A stretch of 64,000 nt of DNA from Calycina herbarum (GCA_001414485.1 LLEY01000203.1:33316-97315); one strand, 5' to 3'. Shown: positions 1-13,385, counted from the first letter of the stretch. The notes: generated from the letters alone by a model not told the origin. Numbers and translations: made by a program.

Positions 1-49
1 ACCTTCGAGACTTAGTTATCTTTGTTTAGTTTATTTAAGTTTCGTTATA
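1..49 (+). repeat. 3' end of a Gypsy LTR
   Basis: The first 49 bases match the last bases of the LTRs ending at 16179 and 23386, up to the TTCGTTACA terminus (here TTCGTTATA, a RIP-type change). It is the right end of a forward Gypsy element or solo LTR lying outside the window. Confidence 0.85.
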
Positions 50-3000
50 TCGAACTCGCTACGTAGTAGACGCTTGAAAGAGATACGTCTTATAGCGAAG
101 TTATCTAGAGAAGAGAGAGATCCCGAGACTATATAATCGACCTAGCCTTCTCGACTAAAAACGTAGCGACTTAGCGCGGACCGCTAGACTTACTAGGCTT
201 AGACTATATAGCTTAACTCTTAATAATAGAGGTAGACAAGAGGAGAGAGGCGTCTAAAACGCTTAGATTTAGCTAGAGACTAATAGATAAAACACTAGTT
301 AAGGTAGAGGCTTTATACTTTAAGAATCTAGTAATCTAGAACGTACTAGAACTTAAGAAAGCTATAAAAAGACTTATAGAAGAACTTTAGTAGATAGCTT
401 AAGCTTTAACTCTACTTTAGAAGCTAGATAAAGAGAGAGTATAGCTATAGTAGAATATAAAGGTTAAAGAAGTATTAACTAGAGTAAGAGAGTACGAAAG
501 AACGTAGAGAGGGCTCTGTATAAGAAGCTTAAGACACTAGCTAGACGAAGCTCTTTAAGAACTCTAAATAGTAAGTAAGAGAGCGAAGATAAAGAGCTAG
601 AGAGAGACACTCGAGGTAGTAAAAGACGATAGAAAACTATAGATACTCGAGAAGTAGATACGTCTAAAGAGATATATAAAACCTAAACCGCTAGCGCTAC
701 TAATACTTACCTTGCTTAGTAGAACTAGCGGCAAGAATTATAAGGATAAAGCTCGTATCTTCGTAGAGAAGTTCTTCTTAGAATCTATAGCCGACTACTC
801 GAGTATTTCTAATAAGAAGTAGAGCTTTAAGAGCTTCTTTTAAAGATACTAAGTAAGCTAGCGAGTAACTAAGAAGTGTATTAAGAAGGTAATAAGATTA
901 GTATCTTAGAAGGTACTAGAGTTTAATATACTAGCGAATAGCTTCTTAAAAGCGTATAATAAGCTGCTTTAGAAAGTGCTTATAATAATCGTAGAAGTAA
1001 GCTTCTACTTATAACACTTTCTATTATAGTTCTACTATATAAAAGTAGTAGTACTAAGGAAACTAGGTAAGAAAATAGAGGAATAGAGTAAGGCAGAGGC
1101 CTACCGGCTAATAGTACTACTCTCGATAATAGATAAGATCCTTGAAAAGGTAATAGTATAGAAGCTTACGTAGCTTATAGAAGAAACAGCTATGCTCTTA
1201 GAAATATAGATAAGTAACTAAGAGTACTAGAATATAGAACTTATAATAAGAATAGTAATAGAGAGAGTATATACTACTTAAGAGAATAAGAGCTACGCGT
1301 TCTTAGTCTAACTCGATATAATAGAGGCGTTTAACTAGGTAGACTATATATAGCTGCTCTATACTCTAAGAGAGAAAGAGGTACTATAGTAGGTCGTAAC
1401 CTAGATAGAAAGCTTCCTCTTATAATATAAGGCTACGCTATTCTTTAATAGAAGGTTCGTAGACGAGAGAGACCTAGGATAAGAGATACTATAAGGATTA
1501 GTACTATCTCTAATACTCTTTATCTTATTCGCCTCGACTCTATATAACGACTTAGTAAGAATCGACGAGCTAGTAATAGTAGGCTTTATAGACGATATAA
1601 ACCTACTTACGATATTAAAGAGTATAGAGGTAAACTATAGAATACTCGAGATAGTCTAGAAAGTATATAATAAATAGATAAATAAGTAAGATATAGCTTT
1701 TAGCCTAGAAAAGATAGTACTTATATACTTTACAAAGACGAGGGTTCTATAAAGAGAGATAGTCTAGTTTAGAGAAGCGAAGCGTATATTAGTCGAGTAC
1801 GTAAGGTTTCTAGAGATAGAGCTTAATAGAAAACTAAACTAGAAAGCGTACTAAGAGAGAGTATAGAAGAAGCTTATAATATAAACCTTTACTCTTATAA
1901 GACTAGCTAGAAAGACGTAGAGTATAGACTACTACCGAGTAAGGCAGATATACGTAGTAGTAATAAGAAGCGCGATAGCGTATAAAGCGTTAGTATAGTA
2001 CTATATAATACTAAAGAGAGAGAGCGTGAAAAGGATAGCGAGAAGCTTCTCTATATAATAGTTAAAGTGTCTACGAGTAGTAATAGAGGTATATAGAGCT
2101 ACTCTAGTACGAAGTCTTAAGATAGAGGCTAACTATGTACTAATTAACCTCTATCTTAACCTAAGAGTAGCTACGTTTAAAAGAAAGTTCTAAGCGTCTA
2201 AACTAGGAAAGCTAATCTAAAACGCTTATAAGTATATAGCCGCGTAGCTAAGAAGAAGGAGAGAGAGGCTATTAAAGATAGAAAGGTAATACTATACTTC
2301 TAGAGAGCGAGGTAGGAGTAGAAAGGAAAGTAGAGAATAGAGAGAGAGAGGTTCAAGTATAATACTATACTTAAAGAATAGAAAAAGCGCCTAGAAGCCT
2401 AGAGGAAGAGAGCCTAGAAAAAGAACTCTATATAATATATAGAAGCGTTAGACGAGGTAGACCTTAATAATTAGAAGCTATAGAAGGTTTATAAAATACT
2501 CGCTAAAGCAAAGAGCTCGCTACTTATATAAGCACGAACGGGAGTAATAAAGCTTAACGTCTTCCTCTTCTTAAGAAGAGTACTAGACTAACTTATACTA
2601 TAGTATAGATACGTAGGTAGTAGAGAGATAGTAGAGCACGTTATACTGTTTTATTATAAGATTATATAGGAAAGAGAAGTACTAGTAAGAACCCTTAGAA
2701 AGCGGATTAGAAACCTTAGAGAACTAAGAGAGGCGCTGGCAGATAGGAAGCTAGCGCCGAGGATTACTACTTAGCTACTTAGGCTAGGAAGACTCTAGGA
2801 GTATAGACTTACGCTGGAACTACTAGAGAAAGATAGAGAGGAGAATAAGAAGGAAGTAAGAGAGAGAGAGGAAGAAGAGGAGGCAGCTAAGGCGCGTCGA
2901 AAGGTAAGACCTAGGCTTAGGCAGTTCTAAGAGGGCGCTTAAAGAGCGCCAGGGCCGGCCACGGCCTATGTACTACTAATACACGCTTTGGCGGTTAAGC

Positions 3001-3210
3001 ACTTCAACCTACTACCTTTCATGTCACCGAGTTAGAGAGACGAGCTCTAAATAGGCAGTAGTAGGACCTGGAAAGAAGTGTCGTACGCTCGAGAAAAAGC
3101 TCGAGAAGCGACGAAGAACGAGCTAAAAGGCTTTGTAAACTAGAACAGAAGATGTACTGCTTGCTCTTAGAGCTCGGCCTACGGTCTACGTAGCGTAAGA
3201 ATAATAATAA
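50..3210 (+). mobile_element. 5'-truncated Tad-like LINE, RIP-mutated
   Basis: A non-LTR retrotransposon remnant. It matches, on the opposite strand, the better preserved copy at 53839-59253, starting inside the endonuclease domain of ORF2. The reverse-transcriptase catalytic box reads F-I-D-D near 1588-1605 (the other copy has F-V-D-D). The 3' end is a run of TAA units near 3195-3210. The reading frame is full of TAA/TAG stops where CAA, CAG or TGG are expected, so it is dead. The last 300 bases are less mutated. Its left edge touches the Gypsy LTR end, so a Gypsy insertion probably removed or displaced the 5' half. Confidence 0.85.
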
Positions 3211-3293
3211 TATAACTATTCTTATATAAAACATTTAGGACTTCGAGGATCTTTCTTACGACATACTTAATCCCGAGTCTAGTAAGCTGTTAG

Positions 3294-3444
3294 TGTCGGC
3301 ATAATAATGAGTGAATAACACTTCACGTGACCTTCTCGCTTAAGGTCTATTTAAGTAGATAGAGCAGCTAACTTTGCTCTGTATACACGAACGATAATAC
3401 AACTCTTTTTACATCATGCTATTGACCACCAAGTTATACCAACA
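3294..3444 (-). repeat. Solo Copia LTR with 5-bp target duplication
   Basis: A 151-bp sequence beginning TGTCGG and ending CCAACA, flanked by the exact direct repeat GTTAG at 3289-3293 and 3445-3449. It is the same LTR as those bounding the Copia element at 7280-13534, but much less mutated. A solo LTR of this kind arises by recombination between the two LTRs of an inserted element. It contains CACGTG at 3324-3329. Confidence 0.9.
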
Positions 3445-3682
3445 GTTAGACTGCCGAAGAATTTAAAAGATCGTTATCAAGGTGCTTTAGTATAAGAGTA
3501 GACGGGTCATACGGATCTTCTATATCGCGAGAACTACGAAAGGTTAACGAACGTAGTGTTTTGGTCATGTATATGCACTTTTTATTTGCGTGCTCTAAAA
3601 GTTGAATTGAATTCAAGTTACACTTGAAACACAGGTAGGAATACCATGTCTCTCAAATTTTCACGACAGAGTCCTTCAAAGC

Positions 3683-5262
3683 CTAACCTCCGGCTTTAAG
3701 CTTTTCGTACCACTTCTTCTTCTCGGCCACTAGCACCTTGTACTTCGCTAAGTGTTGCATCTTCATCTTGACGAAGGCATCAATCTCTGCCTTCGGAACC
3801 GCGGCGACAAGTCTTTCAAAGTCAGGTGTCACGGCTCGGAGCTGTTCAAAGGGGACATTATTAGGTCCATTGAAACTCTCCCATATGATATGATGAAACC
3901 ACATACCACCGTTCATCTTACAGCGGCTCATCAGCGTCGAAGGCCTCTCTTCTGCAGGCATATCGTCCCCTAATATCTTTCCCTCCTCTTCTTCCAGTAC
4001 TTGCAAATACATCTCTAGGTAATTATTGTACCTGGTAAGCCTCCCGTCGGCGACACTCCAGATATTAGGCGATTGGATCAAAAGCCACCGCGGCGGGGAC
4101 CAGAATAGCTGGGACGGCCCTGCATACGACCACTCCCAATCAATTACCGCAATAATCTTAAGGTCATCCGTGTTATTGACGATCATGTTTGCTGGCCCAA
4201 AGTCGTCGCAGATGAGTTTAAATGGCCCCTTGTCGTACTTCAGCGAAATAAAATGGGAGATCAACGCCCGGAAGACACTCCAGCAGGTGTACTTCTCCCT
4301 CGCGTCATCCTCATCGTCGACTGAATTCAGCTGTTCGTGGAGCTGTCGCCAGTCCTGGCTAGTTACGTGAGCGAAATACTCGGTAGTTGATGAAAACGTG
4401 GTATTTGGGGGACCTGGAAGCGAATAGTGAGATTAGAATCTTACTAGGCAAGGAGGAATTAAGTACTGCACGTACAGAAAGTATCGACTCCCCCAACATT
4501 AAGGATTTCATGTGCCTTCAATGTCATAGGCCGCGAACATATTGTCGCTGCATGGCTGGCATCGCCCTTCTGGGACACCCGAGACAAGCTGCCGATCTGC
4601 GAAAAGTCGAGCTTCGAGAGTTGCAACATGATCTGGGCAATCTGCCGGTAGATGGTCTTAATGTCCCCGTCGCTAATATCTCGCCGTAGGAGTCTGGATC
4701 CAAGGTCCTTGGGGTCTTGAAGAATATCACCCAAACTCACGCCTTCAATGTAGGAGGTTATGACAAATGGGCCGAGTCCAAGGTCATTATCGGCAGCTAA
4801 TCCCCAGGCTTTGATTTCCGGTATGGGAATATCAGTCTGCTGTCGGATGACGTTCATTGTAGCCACTTCAATCTCGACCTTCTCATCGGGATTCTTGACC
4901 TTCCCGCCTCTGGGAAACCGCACAATCCACTTCTCCCCATTGGTAAAGTCCACTCTGCAAGTCCAGTTGAACGAGCCGCGTTGGTCATCGGATACCTCGT
5001 CGTTCGCGAGCCTGCAAGGCAAGTTGTCCTCGTGAAAAGTCGACACCCAGCTTGTAAGCCTTACTCCACGACATTTAACGAATTGGTCCATCCATATGTA
5101 AGATGCCACTGTATTCTCGATTTCCGCGCGCTCGTCCCAATCCATTGTGCGGGGTGTCCTTCGTCCGTCGGACTGTAATTTGCTGGTCGAAATTTGGTAT
5201 AAAAAGGTAGCTGGGAAGGGAGATGCAAGTTTTTCCTTAAGTACTACAGAAAGGTCGAGCAA
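3683..5262 (-). CDS. Aminoglycoside phosphotransferase (APH)-family protein kinase-like enzyme
   Basis: Two exons on the minus strand, 5262-4476 and 4413-3683, with a 62-bp GT-AG intron (4414-4475) that joins the frames exactly, giving 505 residues. A start at 5145 (MDWDERAEI) is also possible, giving 466 residues, and may be the true one because the first 39 residues look unconserved. The family transfers phosphate from ATP to small molecules or is of unknown substrate; fungal members are numerous and mostly uncharacterised. Visible signatures are the Brenner-type loop CDDFGPANMIV (catalytic Asp about residue 332, Asn about 338) and the metal-binding VIDWEWSYAGP (Asp about 354). An N-lobe stretch FTNGEKWIVRFPR resembles the ATP-binding beta strand with its lysine/arginine. 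The gene has normal base composition and sits between a solo LTR and a RIP-mutated block, intact. CACGTG occurs at 5357-5362, about 100-210 bp upstream of the two candidate starts. Confidence 0.88.
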
Positions 5263-6480
5263 GGACGTAGCAGGGAAGACCCTGAATCAAATTCCGACTG
5301 TGAGGGTGAGGGGAAGATGGAAGGGCGGTGTCTAGAAGTTCGGGTTACCGAAGCCTCACGTGACTCAAATCATCAAGAAAAGGCATGTGAAAGGACGAAC
5401 GACTAGTGACGAATTTTTATTTGATTAACGCATTTACATCTAGTATCCACCATACTTTCAATGATCCATGGGTTAAAGATTCCATTGGTAAATAACATAT
5501 ATGCATCTGTCGCTCTAAATAGAGAACGGCGGGATGGAAAAGGGTCAAGTTTTGCGTTATGAGGGAATGAATGACTTAGTTAAAAAATTTCGAGGGCATA
5601 GTGCCGTGAGGATCAGAAAGGAACAATTTGTCTCCCTAGACATGAGGCAATTCAGATACATAATCCACTTTCAAGCTCCCAAAGGGCGTTTTCATGAGGG
5701 AATTAAACTACGACATCAAGGGTAAACCATTTGCCAACGATCCCAGACCTCCGCTAACAATCTTTCAATCCAGATATCGCTGATTCCGAAGATAGCATTG
5801 TGGCAAGAAACCGCTGGCGGATGAGATAGATTAAGAGCCCGAACTTTCGCCCTACTGAGAATTAGTATAAGTCGCATATCTTTGCCACACTGTTAAGTCA
5901 CATACTGCTTTCTCCCTTTTATCCTTTTGCTTCCTATTCTCTTCTCTCTTATTCTGGGACGATTTGCCAGTCTTCTGTATGAGGGCGGCCATACCAGGGT
6001 CATCAATAATTCCCATGGTAACTTTGGCCTTGGCCTCCCGATCCTGTTGTTCCTTCGACTTGGACGGGTCGTCGGCCATGTTATTGCAAGTGGGTTGGTC
6101 TTTGTTTTGTCGTTGAAAGGATTTTCGGCAAAGCAAAAATATCATGGGATGGAACTGCGATGAGATGTGTGTGGGATCCAGAGTCTAGGTTGTCGAAGGA
6201 ATATAGTTTATCAACGAGCTATTTATCCTTTCTATTGCCTGGCATGGCAACTGACTCCTCTTCGGCCTCGCAGGCAGAAACTGGGCGCAAACGCGTTGAG
6301 TGTAGTAGTATATAACAAAAATTACTAGGGCTGCAGGCACCAACTACAACGTTGCATCTTCTCGTGGAATTGTCTTGTCTCCCGGGCCGATAAGCCTTAG
6401 CGTGACATCAAACGGCGTAAGCATTGACGGGAGCCGATGACTGGTTCACAACTCGTGTCAGGTTATATACAAAATACACA
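5263..6480. other. Intergenic region, unique sequence
   Basis: Normal-composition DNA between the kinase gene and the RIP-mutated block. Apart from the doubtful small frame at 5852-6079, no gene, RNA or repeat is recognisable. A 63-codon frame at 5534-5725 has no supporting feature. Confidence 0.5.
5852..6079 (-). CDS. Possible small charged protein (75 aa), unproven
   Basis: A 75-codon frame starting MADDPSKSKEQQDRE, rich in Lys, Glu, Asp, Gln and Arg, with a central GIIDDPGMAALIQKTG segment that looks like real protein rather than random translation. An upstream ATG at 6145 would lengthen it to 97 residues with a hydrophobic, cysteine-containing leader. I recognise no family. There is no splice signal I would insist on. 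It lies in unique, un-RIPed DNA about 0.6 kb upstream of the kinase gene, on the same strand. It could be a genuine small gene or a chance frame. Confidence 0.33.
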   Translation of the reverse strand: MADDPSKSKEQQDREAKAKVTMGIIDDPGMAALIQKTGKSSQNKREENRKQKDKREKAVCDLTVWQRYATYTNSQ

Positions 6481-7279
6481 AGATACTAAACTAATATTAG
6501 ACACTAAAGAAAGGGCGTTTTGCAGAATAGCAGCGCTGAGATAGTAAAAGTTCAGGTTAGAATAGTATATATAGATTAGTAAAGTATTTAGAATATAATA
6601 TTACTTCTACTTTAATTCTTAAATACTAGCGTACTTCATAAGCGAGCTAGCTACCTAAGCGAGCTGGCCACCTAAGCGAGCTAGCTATCTAAGCGAGCTA
6701 GCTACTTTTAAACTTTATAGTAATAATTAACTTCTAGTTATATTATCTCTATTATATAACGTCTAAATATCTTCTAACGAAAATAAGATCAACTTAGCTA
6801 TCTAAGTACTTGAAAATAACACGTTAATAATCTAACGACGTACTACGAAGGTATATAATACCTCTTAATCTACTATTTCAAACTAACGCGCTAGAATCTA
6901 ACTAAGACGCGATTATAAGCCTAATTCGAAGAAACTTACGAAGCTAGAAGAGGAGGCGATAATTATATATATATTAGATTAGAATTCGAGAGAGTTTTTA
7001 TCTACAAAGTATATAGTACGAGATATAGCTAATAATTTGCTAAAGAAGCGCGACAGATAGCCTATAGATAAAAACTAGCTAGATAACTTTATTTAGCGTA
7101 TATCTAAGCTAAAAACTCGATAGAGTCGTTCTTATAATTATTAGTAAGCTTTAACTAAAGATCCGTAGATTATTAGTCTATAGTTTATACTTATATAGTT
7201 ATTTAAAGATAAATATAATATTATAAACGAGAATATATATAATTTTAATAAGATTAGTTTTATAATAGACGTTATATTA
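6480..7279 (+). mobile_element. pogo/Fot1-like transposon remnant, left part
   Basis: RIP-mutated sequence that, read in the plus frame from about 6940, gives the DNA-binding half of a Fot1/pogo transposase. An FSPTKYIV-like segment is followed by VDNF, a YDYQRAL-like segment and IYNFDEI before the DDE domain. The frame continues on the other side of the Copia insertion (13535 onward) with a GNREQVTVIQ-like stretch. No terminal inverted repeats were identified, so its ends are unknown. About 6480-6940 holds no recognisable coding sequence. Confidence 0.6.
6640..6707. repeat. 17-bp tandem repeat, four units
   Basis: Four near-identical copies of AAGCGAGCTAGCTACCT in a row, with one unit carrying GGCCA instead of AGCTA. 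Each unit contains AGCTAGCT, itself palindromic. It lies in otherwise AT-rich RIP-mutated DNA. Confidence 0.85.
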
Positions 7280-7428
7280 TATTAGTATAACTTAGTAGCT
7301 AATAGTATAATATAAAAAGAGTATATTATCGTTCGTATATATAAAGCAAAGTTAGCTGCTCTATCTACTTAAATAGGCCTTAAGCGAGAAGGTCACGTGA
7401 AGCGCTATTCACTCTGATTATACCGACA
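7280..7428 (-). repeat. Copia 3' LTR
   Basis: 149 bp, TGTCGG on the minus strand at 7428 to the RIP-altered CAACA end at 7280. Same sequence as 13386-13534 and the solo LTR 3294-3444. Contains CACGTG at 7394-7399. Confidence 0.9.
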
Positions 7429-10400
7429 CTGGTACTTCTTTAAAACAGTAGAAGTTACTACTTAAAAATTATTAAAATCTCTTATCTCGTTTAGCTAATC
7501 ATAGCTCTCTATTCTATATCCTCGACTAATAAGAGCGTTCTATTCAGAGGTCTTATTATCTCTTATTCCGTTCTACCTATTCTATAAGCTTAATATCTAG
7601 CTTACTAGTATTAATTAGCTTTTGTAGAACGTTATAATAATCCTTCTTAGTTATAGTATCTGCTAGATTACTCTTACTATCGATCTACTTAATTTCGTCG
7701 ATCTCTCTTAACTTATATACTTCTTATAAGTATATAACGTTAATTATTAAGCGCTTCTCCTTAGTAGTGCCTAATTTAGCTATATATTTATAAATAGACT
7801 TCGAATTAGTATATATAATAAGCGGGACCTTAAAGCCTAAGATACTTTCCAGGGTTAATTTAACAGAAGCGGTAGTATTAAATCCGAAGCTTATTATATA
7901 TAGTTCTAAGGCTAAAACGCTGCGAGTAACTCTTTTATACTTAGTAGAAGACTAATGTAAAATATTAGTATTATCGTCCTTGTTTATAAGTACTATAACG
8001 TATCTAATTTATAATAATAAGTTCTTATTATTCGCAAAAGAGCCGTTTATAAAGGCGTATAATTTAAGCGAGTTTTAGTCTAATTTGACGTATTTGAGCT
8101 CTCTTATAGCATTGTCGATTTACTATTGAATTCGCTTATTAAGAAGGCTAATATCGACTTTTTATAGATTAGTTATCTAGATAATATATAACAAATCAAA
8201 TACTGCTTCTAGCTAGGACACTATTACTAAATATACTCTACGAGTATACTAAGTAATATATTAATCCTTAGTAGATACTATATAGGAAGTGCCTTTGGTA
8301 TTAGATATCTCTGCTAGTATCTTTTATACTAATTTCAAGTACTTTATATAATCCTAGGTAAGCGTAAATAAGCTATCTATATACTTACTAATTAGCTCTC
8401 TATTAAACTGGATTAGATAGGTAATAGTAAGTTCTTATCTATTCTTTGATATAAATCCAGCTTTCTTAATAGCACTTTCTTCCTTAGCTATAAAAGCATC
8501 GTTTATAAGTATAAGAGTATCGTTAGTTTAAAGTCCTACTACTCTAAAAGGTCTATTTAATCGTTTAGTATATAAAAGACAGAGATCGAAAGTGGATTAT
8601 TCTATTATAAGCTTTGTAGTATAGTATTTATAGTACGTTATAAACCAGTGGTTTCTAGCCTCTAGAATACTATATAATAGCTTAATTACTTCAAAGAATA
8701 TATTCTTCTATTAAGAGTATTCTTTTAGTAAGTATACGAAGAACTTTCGATTTAGTTCCGTAAGTGACTAGGTATATACTTGTGTAATATCTCGAATATA
8801 AACTCGTAAATCCGAGTATACTACTATAAGTATAAGGATAATTCATTAGCTTACTCTTTAGATTATAGAGGCCTAGGTAAGGACTAAGGACTTTCTATTA
8901 TTATTATATACTTAGATAACTAGTCTTGACTTTGTAAAAGCAAGTGCTATACTCTTAAATTTAATATTATCTACGAACCGTGATCTAAAGATTCTAGCGT
9001 TAGAAGGTAGGTTATCTTAGGTAACGATCTTAAAGACGCCTCGATCGGTTAGTCTATTAACTTCCTTCTGTTATAACTCGACGTATATTATACTATTATT
9101 AGCTACGAATACTTTAATATCGTATTCCTCTTTAATAGAAGAGAGGAAAGTCTTAATATCGCTAATAGTAACGTAGTCCTTAGTATTATTAATAAAAGCA
9201 TCTATCTCTTAGAATAAGATCTCGAAAGGCTTATTTAGTAGTCTTAGGTGCTTTCGTAGTCTTCCTCGTCTACGCTTCTAGACTAGTTCTATTATTAATT
9301 CTAAAGGATCGGTAAGGTTATCTTATTATACCTATGTCTGATAAAGTTGATATCGAGTTTATAAGCGAGATTAAAGCTTCTCTTAAGGCTTAGTTCTATC
9401 GTCTATTCTATCTTCATAAGATTATAGTATTGTCTCGAATAACGGTGCTGTTCTAGAAATCTCTCTAGCCGCTGGTGCTGTTCTAGAGTCTTCAAAGATT
9501 TCTTTAAAGTATAGCTTTACTACTATAGATCTAAATCTTATAGAACCACTTAGTAGTAATACGATATAGTCTTTATTTTCGATTTCTTATAGTAAGAAGA
9601 GACTAGTCTAGGATTTTTAATACTTATACTAGACAAGTATATTAGTATTTAGTAGTAAGTCCTTGATTCTACTAGGTGACGAACTGTTCTAGGTATTAAA
9701 AGTATCTGTAATTTAACGCTTTATAAGTAATTTACGTGCTTCTTTAGTAGCATTTATATAGGTCTCGGATCTCTAAGATATCGATTATAAGAGAGTATCA
9801 CTTTTAGCTATTCTAGGATAAGCGCTATATACGAGTAAAGTAGGTACTAAACTATTAGGTCCTACTATATCGTTGATAGCTTTAAAAGCTATTTAGAGAG
9901 CGGAGGCCTTTGCGAGGCTAGGTTATTATTCCTAGATAATTAAGTAAATACGGCGGATCGGTCTATAGTATCGTTCTACTATACTAATAGAGTTATATAC
10001 TTCTACTAGTATAGTTTTAACCTTAATTCTTATTGAATTTATATACCTCTTAAACTCCTTTATAACAAAGTTCTTTCTAGCGTCTATAGTAACATAGTTA
10101 GAAGGTCCTAAGTAGGTGTTAATCTAGCACTTTTAAAAGGTCTCCTAGGCACTCTTTACACTTATGTCTAGTAGGAAGTCTCCGGATTGATATCGAGTTT
10201 CTTAATCTATAATATATAATACTAGCTTTCCTTCTAAAAAGAAGATATCTATAATTATATTATAATTAAACTTAATATCGTTATAAAGTGTAAATTTAAA
10301 TCAACTAGGTGACTTTCTATGCTTTTAGTAATACTTATAGTATTTAGTAAAGTGTTATAGAATACCTTACTCGACGTCGTAACCGACACGCTTAAGTATA

Positions 10401-12035
10401 CGCTATAAGCGTAGTATAGATAGGTAACTAAAGCGCTTATAAAAGCGTCTAATATTAACATCTATAAGGTAATATAGGGATTCTTATACGAGGTTATATA
10501 CAGCCTTATTCTAGAGTAGAAAGAGGTGTCTAAATCGTTATATAATTCTAAAACGTTCTACTTTCTAACTCTTTCCGTCTTCCTAAATAAGAACGTTCTA
10601 GAGGTTATTAAGTAAGACGTGTAAACGGTCTATATCGTTAATATATATAATAAATAGTATATCTAAATATATAATATAGAATTCCGTATAGCCGATCGGT
10701 ATACTAATCGTAATCGATTCTAGAGAGAATACGTAGTCTTTACCGAATTATATACTAATCTAGCCTTTAGTGCTTTCGTTAATAGGGATATTCTAGACGT
10801 GTTTAGTATACGCTAAGTACTGCTCGTATTCTATACTTGACTTTCCTCCTACGCCGGTATCGATTATAACTCTAAAGAAGTAGTCTCGTACGTATTTCTT
10901 AGCAGTAGACGTAAATACTTCTTCTATAAACTTATAAGATATAGCGTCTGGAATTAGTAGTAGAATAAATCCGCTAAAAGTATAATCTTCTGCTAAGTTT
11001 ATTAGACTAGCTATAAGGGTCTAAGTACTCGAATTATCGATATATCTAACGGAAGTAATTAAGTAGTAGATAACTTTACTATTAGAATCACTTTTATAAT
11101 CTATTATAATCGTCTAGAGTGTTTCAGATATATCTTCCTCTTCTATACGTTCGACAGTAGCGATATAAGTATAGTAGATCTTTTTAACGAATCTACTGTC
11201 TTTTCTATAGAAGCTGTCTCTATTGCTCTTTTGCTATTTAGCAAAGTAACGATTCTACTCTTCTTAAGTATAGTTCCAGGATCGGTGGCCTTCCTTTCTA
11301 TATATATAACACTTATTACTCTTGCTTTTATACTAGTAGTAGTTATAAGAGTTACTGGAATTATTATACTTATAGAAGTAACGATCGGTTATTAGAGTTT
11401 TAGTATTTAAGACGTCGTAGCTTACTTCGTAATTACGAATAGAGCTTCTTAAAAAGGTAATAGTGCTTTGAAGTAACGAGTTTTATAGTAAGGTCGAGTA
11501 TATACTTCGGCATTCTAGTGCTTCCTTATATATAATAAGTAGCTTATTAGCTAATTATCTATCGCTTTGTATATCCTTAGGAAGTCTATAGCGAAGTTCT
11601 TCTAATTTAGATAGTATGTTTTCAAAGTACTAGCTAGGAGTCTTTTCTAAATATTCTAGCTTAGCCTTCGTATATAAGAATATAATACGATTCTACTTAG
11701 AGGATTAACCTCTAGAGTATAGCTTATTCTTAAAACATAACTAGATAGCAGTAGAAAGATCGTCGTATAGCTAATTAGTTGCTTCTTTAAAGACACTAGT
11801 ATAAAAGTGGTTTAATACCTAACTCTTAAGTATAATCGAGAAGGTAAGATTATATACTAAAGGTGGTATACTACAACGGTTATATATATCCTTAAATATT
11901 CTTAACTTAAGCTTGAAGTTGTCTCTCTTACTACTATACTTTTATTCGTCCGAGTATAACTTTATAAAGTTGCTAAGTACAAAGGTAAGGTTACCTATCT
12001 AGCTATTACTAGAATAGCTGCCTATAGCTGGTTAG

Positions 12036-12135
12036 CTTATAAGAGCGTTCTAGGTTATAAGAGCGTTCTAGGTTACAAAAGCGTTCTAGGTAGCAAAAGC
12101 GTTCTAGGTAGCAAAAGCGTTCTAGGTTGTAAAAG
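12036..12135. repeat. 18-bp tandem repeat inside Copia gag
   Basis: About five and a half copies of an 18-bp unit (GTTATAAGAGCGTTCTAG and variants). The period is a multiple of three and would encode a six-residue protein repeat on the element's coding strand. Confidence 0.85.
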
Positions 12136-12867
12136 CTGCCGGTGGAGTTATAAGAGCTACTACTGGTAGAGTTATAGAGATAGGAATATTACTTATAAAA
12201 GCGTTTGAAGTAGTACTCGAAGTAGAAGGATTCTAGTATCCTAGAAGAAGTTTAGGGAATCGGTTAGAGTGTTCTTTAAGATACTTATATCTCGCTGCTA
12301 TCTCTTTAGATTAAGTCTCTAACTTATATACTTAGTCTCTTAATTCTTAGATTACCTATTTAGGCTTTATAAGTTCTTAAGCCGTATTATAAAGTGCCTT
12401 TGATATAATAGCCTTATGTCTATCTATCTCTACCTATACACCTCGATTACGTAGTAACTTATATATCTTAATAAGAGTACTTCTTCCTATGTTTACGAAC
12501 TTCGATTCTAGCTAGTTATCAAAGTCTATATAATATATCTCCTAGAGATAATCGTTATATATATTATTAACATCGTATTTCTCTAACTTTGTATTTATAT
12601 AAGCCGTAGCTTCCTTATCTTAACCTACTATAGTAGTAGTGCTATAGCGTCGGTAGTGTCGACGAAGTTATTAGTACTTAAAGTAGTAATAATAAGTAGT
12701 ATCTTATACTAGGTGAATAGTATATCGTAATTTTGTTTTATTATAAGTTATACTTTTAATACTTATAAGTTATTAAAATCAGGTGAATTGTCTTTGTATA
12801 ATAGTCGTTCTAAAGGGTTTAAGAGCGGTTATAAGAGCGGTTGTAAGTAGGGTAGTATTATAAGTCG

Positions 12868-12957
12868 AAGAGGTTATAAGGTTATAAGAGTATTATAATT
12901 CAGAGAGGTTATAAGGTTATAAGGGTATTATAATTCAGAGAGGTTATAAGGTTATTA
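12868..12957. repeat. 35-bp tandem repeat near the Copia 5' end
   Basis: Two full and one partial copy of a 35-bp unit starting AGGTTATAAGGTTATAAG and ending ATTATAATTCAGAG, located between the presumed gag start and the 5' LTR. Confidence 0.8.
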
Positions 12958-13385
12958 TAACTATACTATAAGTCCTAGAGTTTATAGTAGTATTGTCGGA
13001 GGTGTAACTTATTAGAGCTTATAGTAAGTGCTAATGAATTGAACTACGGAGGCTGTCTATATATAAGAAGATTCGATTGTCCTTTCTAAGCTAGAGTCCT
13101 TACTAACTTATATACTTAGTTAGCTCTTTCTAGAGGGTTCTACTAAGGTACTCTCGAAGGTTCTGTTACGTCCATGCGTTGCTAAGCGAGGTCACGTGAA
13201 TGCGTCGCTGGAGTACTCTGAGACTTATTCCACGGGTGTAACCCTTGATATAACTAGTAGAAGAAGTCTCTTCCGAGAAGAGGAGTTTACTTTGTATAAC
13301 TACGTAACTATACGTAAGCTTACGATTCCGAGAACCGCGATATATATAACTAGTTTTTCTAATCTACGTATACGATACTAATTAA

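Noticed and set aside
3019..3234. 71-codon minus-strand frame at the LINE 3' end
   Set aside because: Opposite strand of the LINE 3' region, whose homologue at 53839-54060 does not keep it as a protein pattern.
13196..13381. 61-codon plus-strand frame beside the Copia 5' LTR
   Set aside because: Sits in the element's untranslated leader on the non-coding strand, with no protein-like features.
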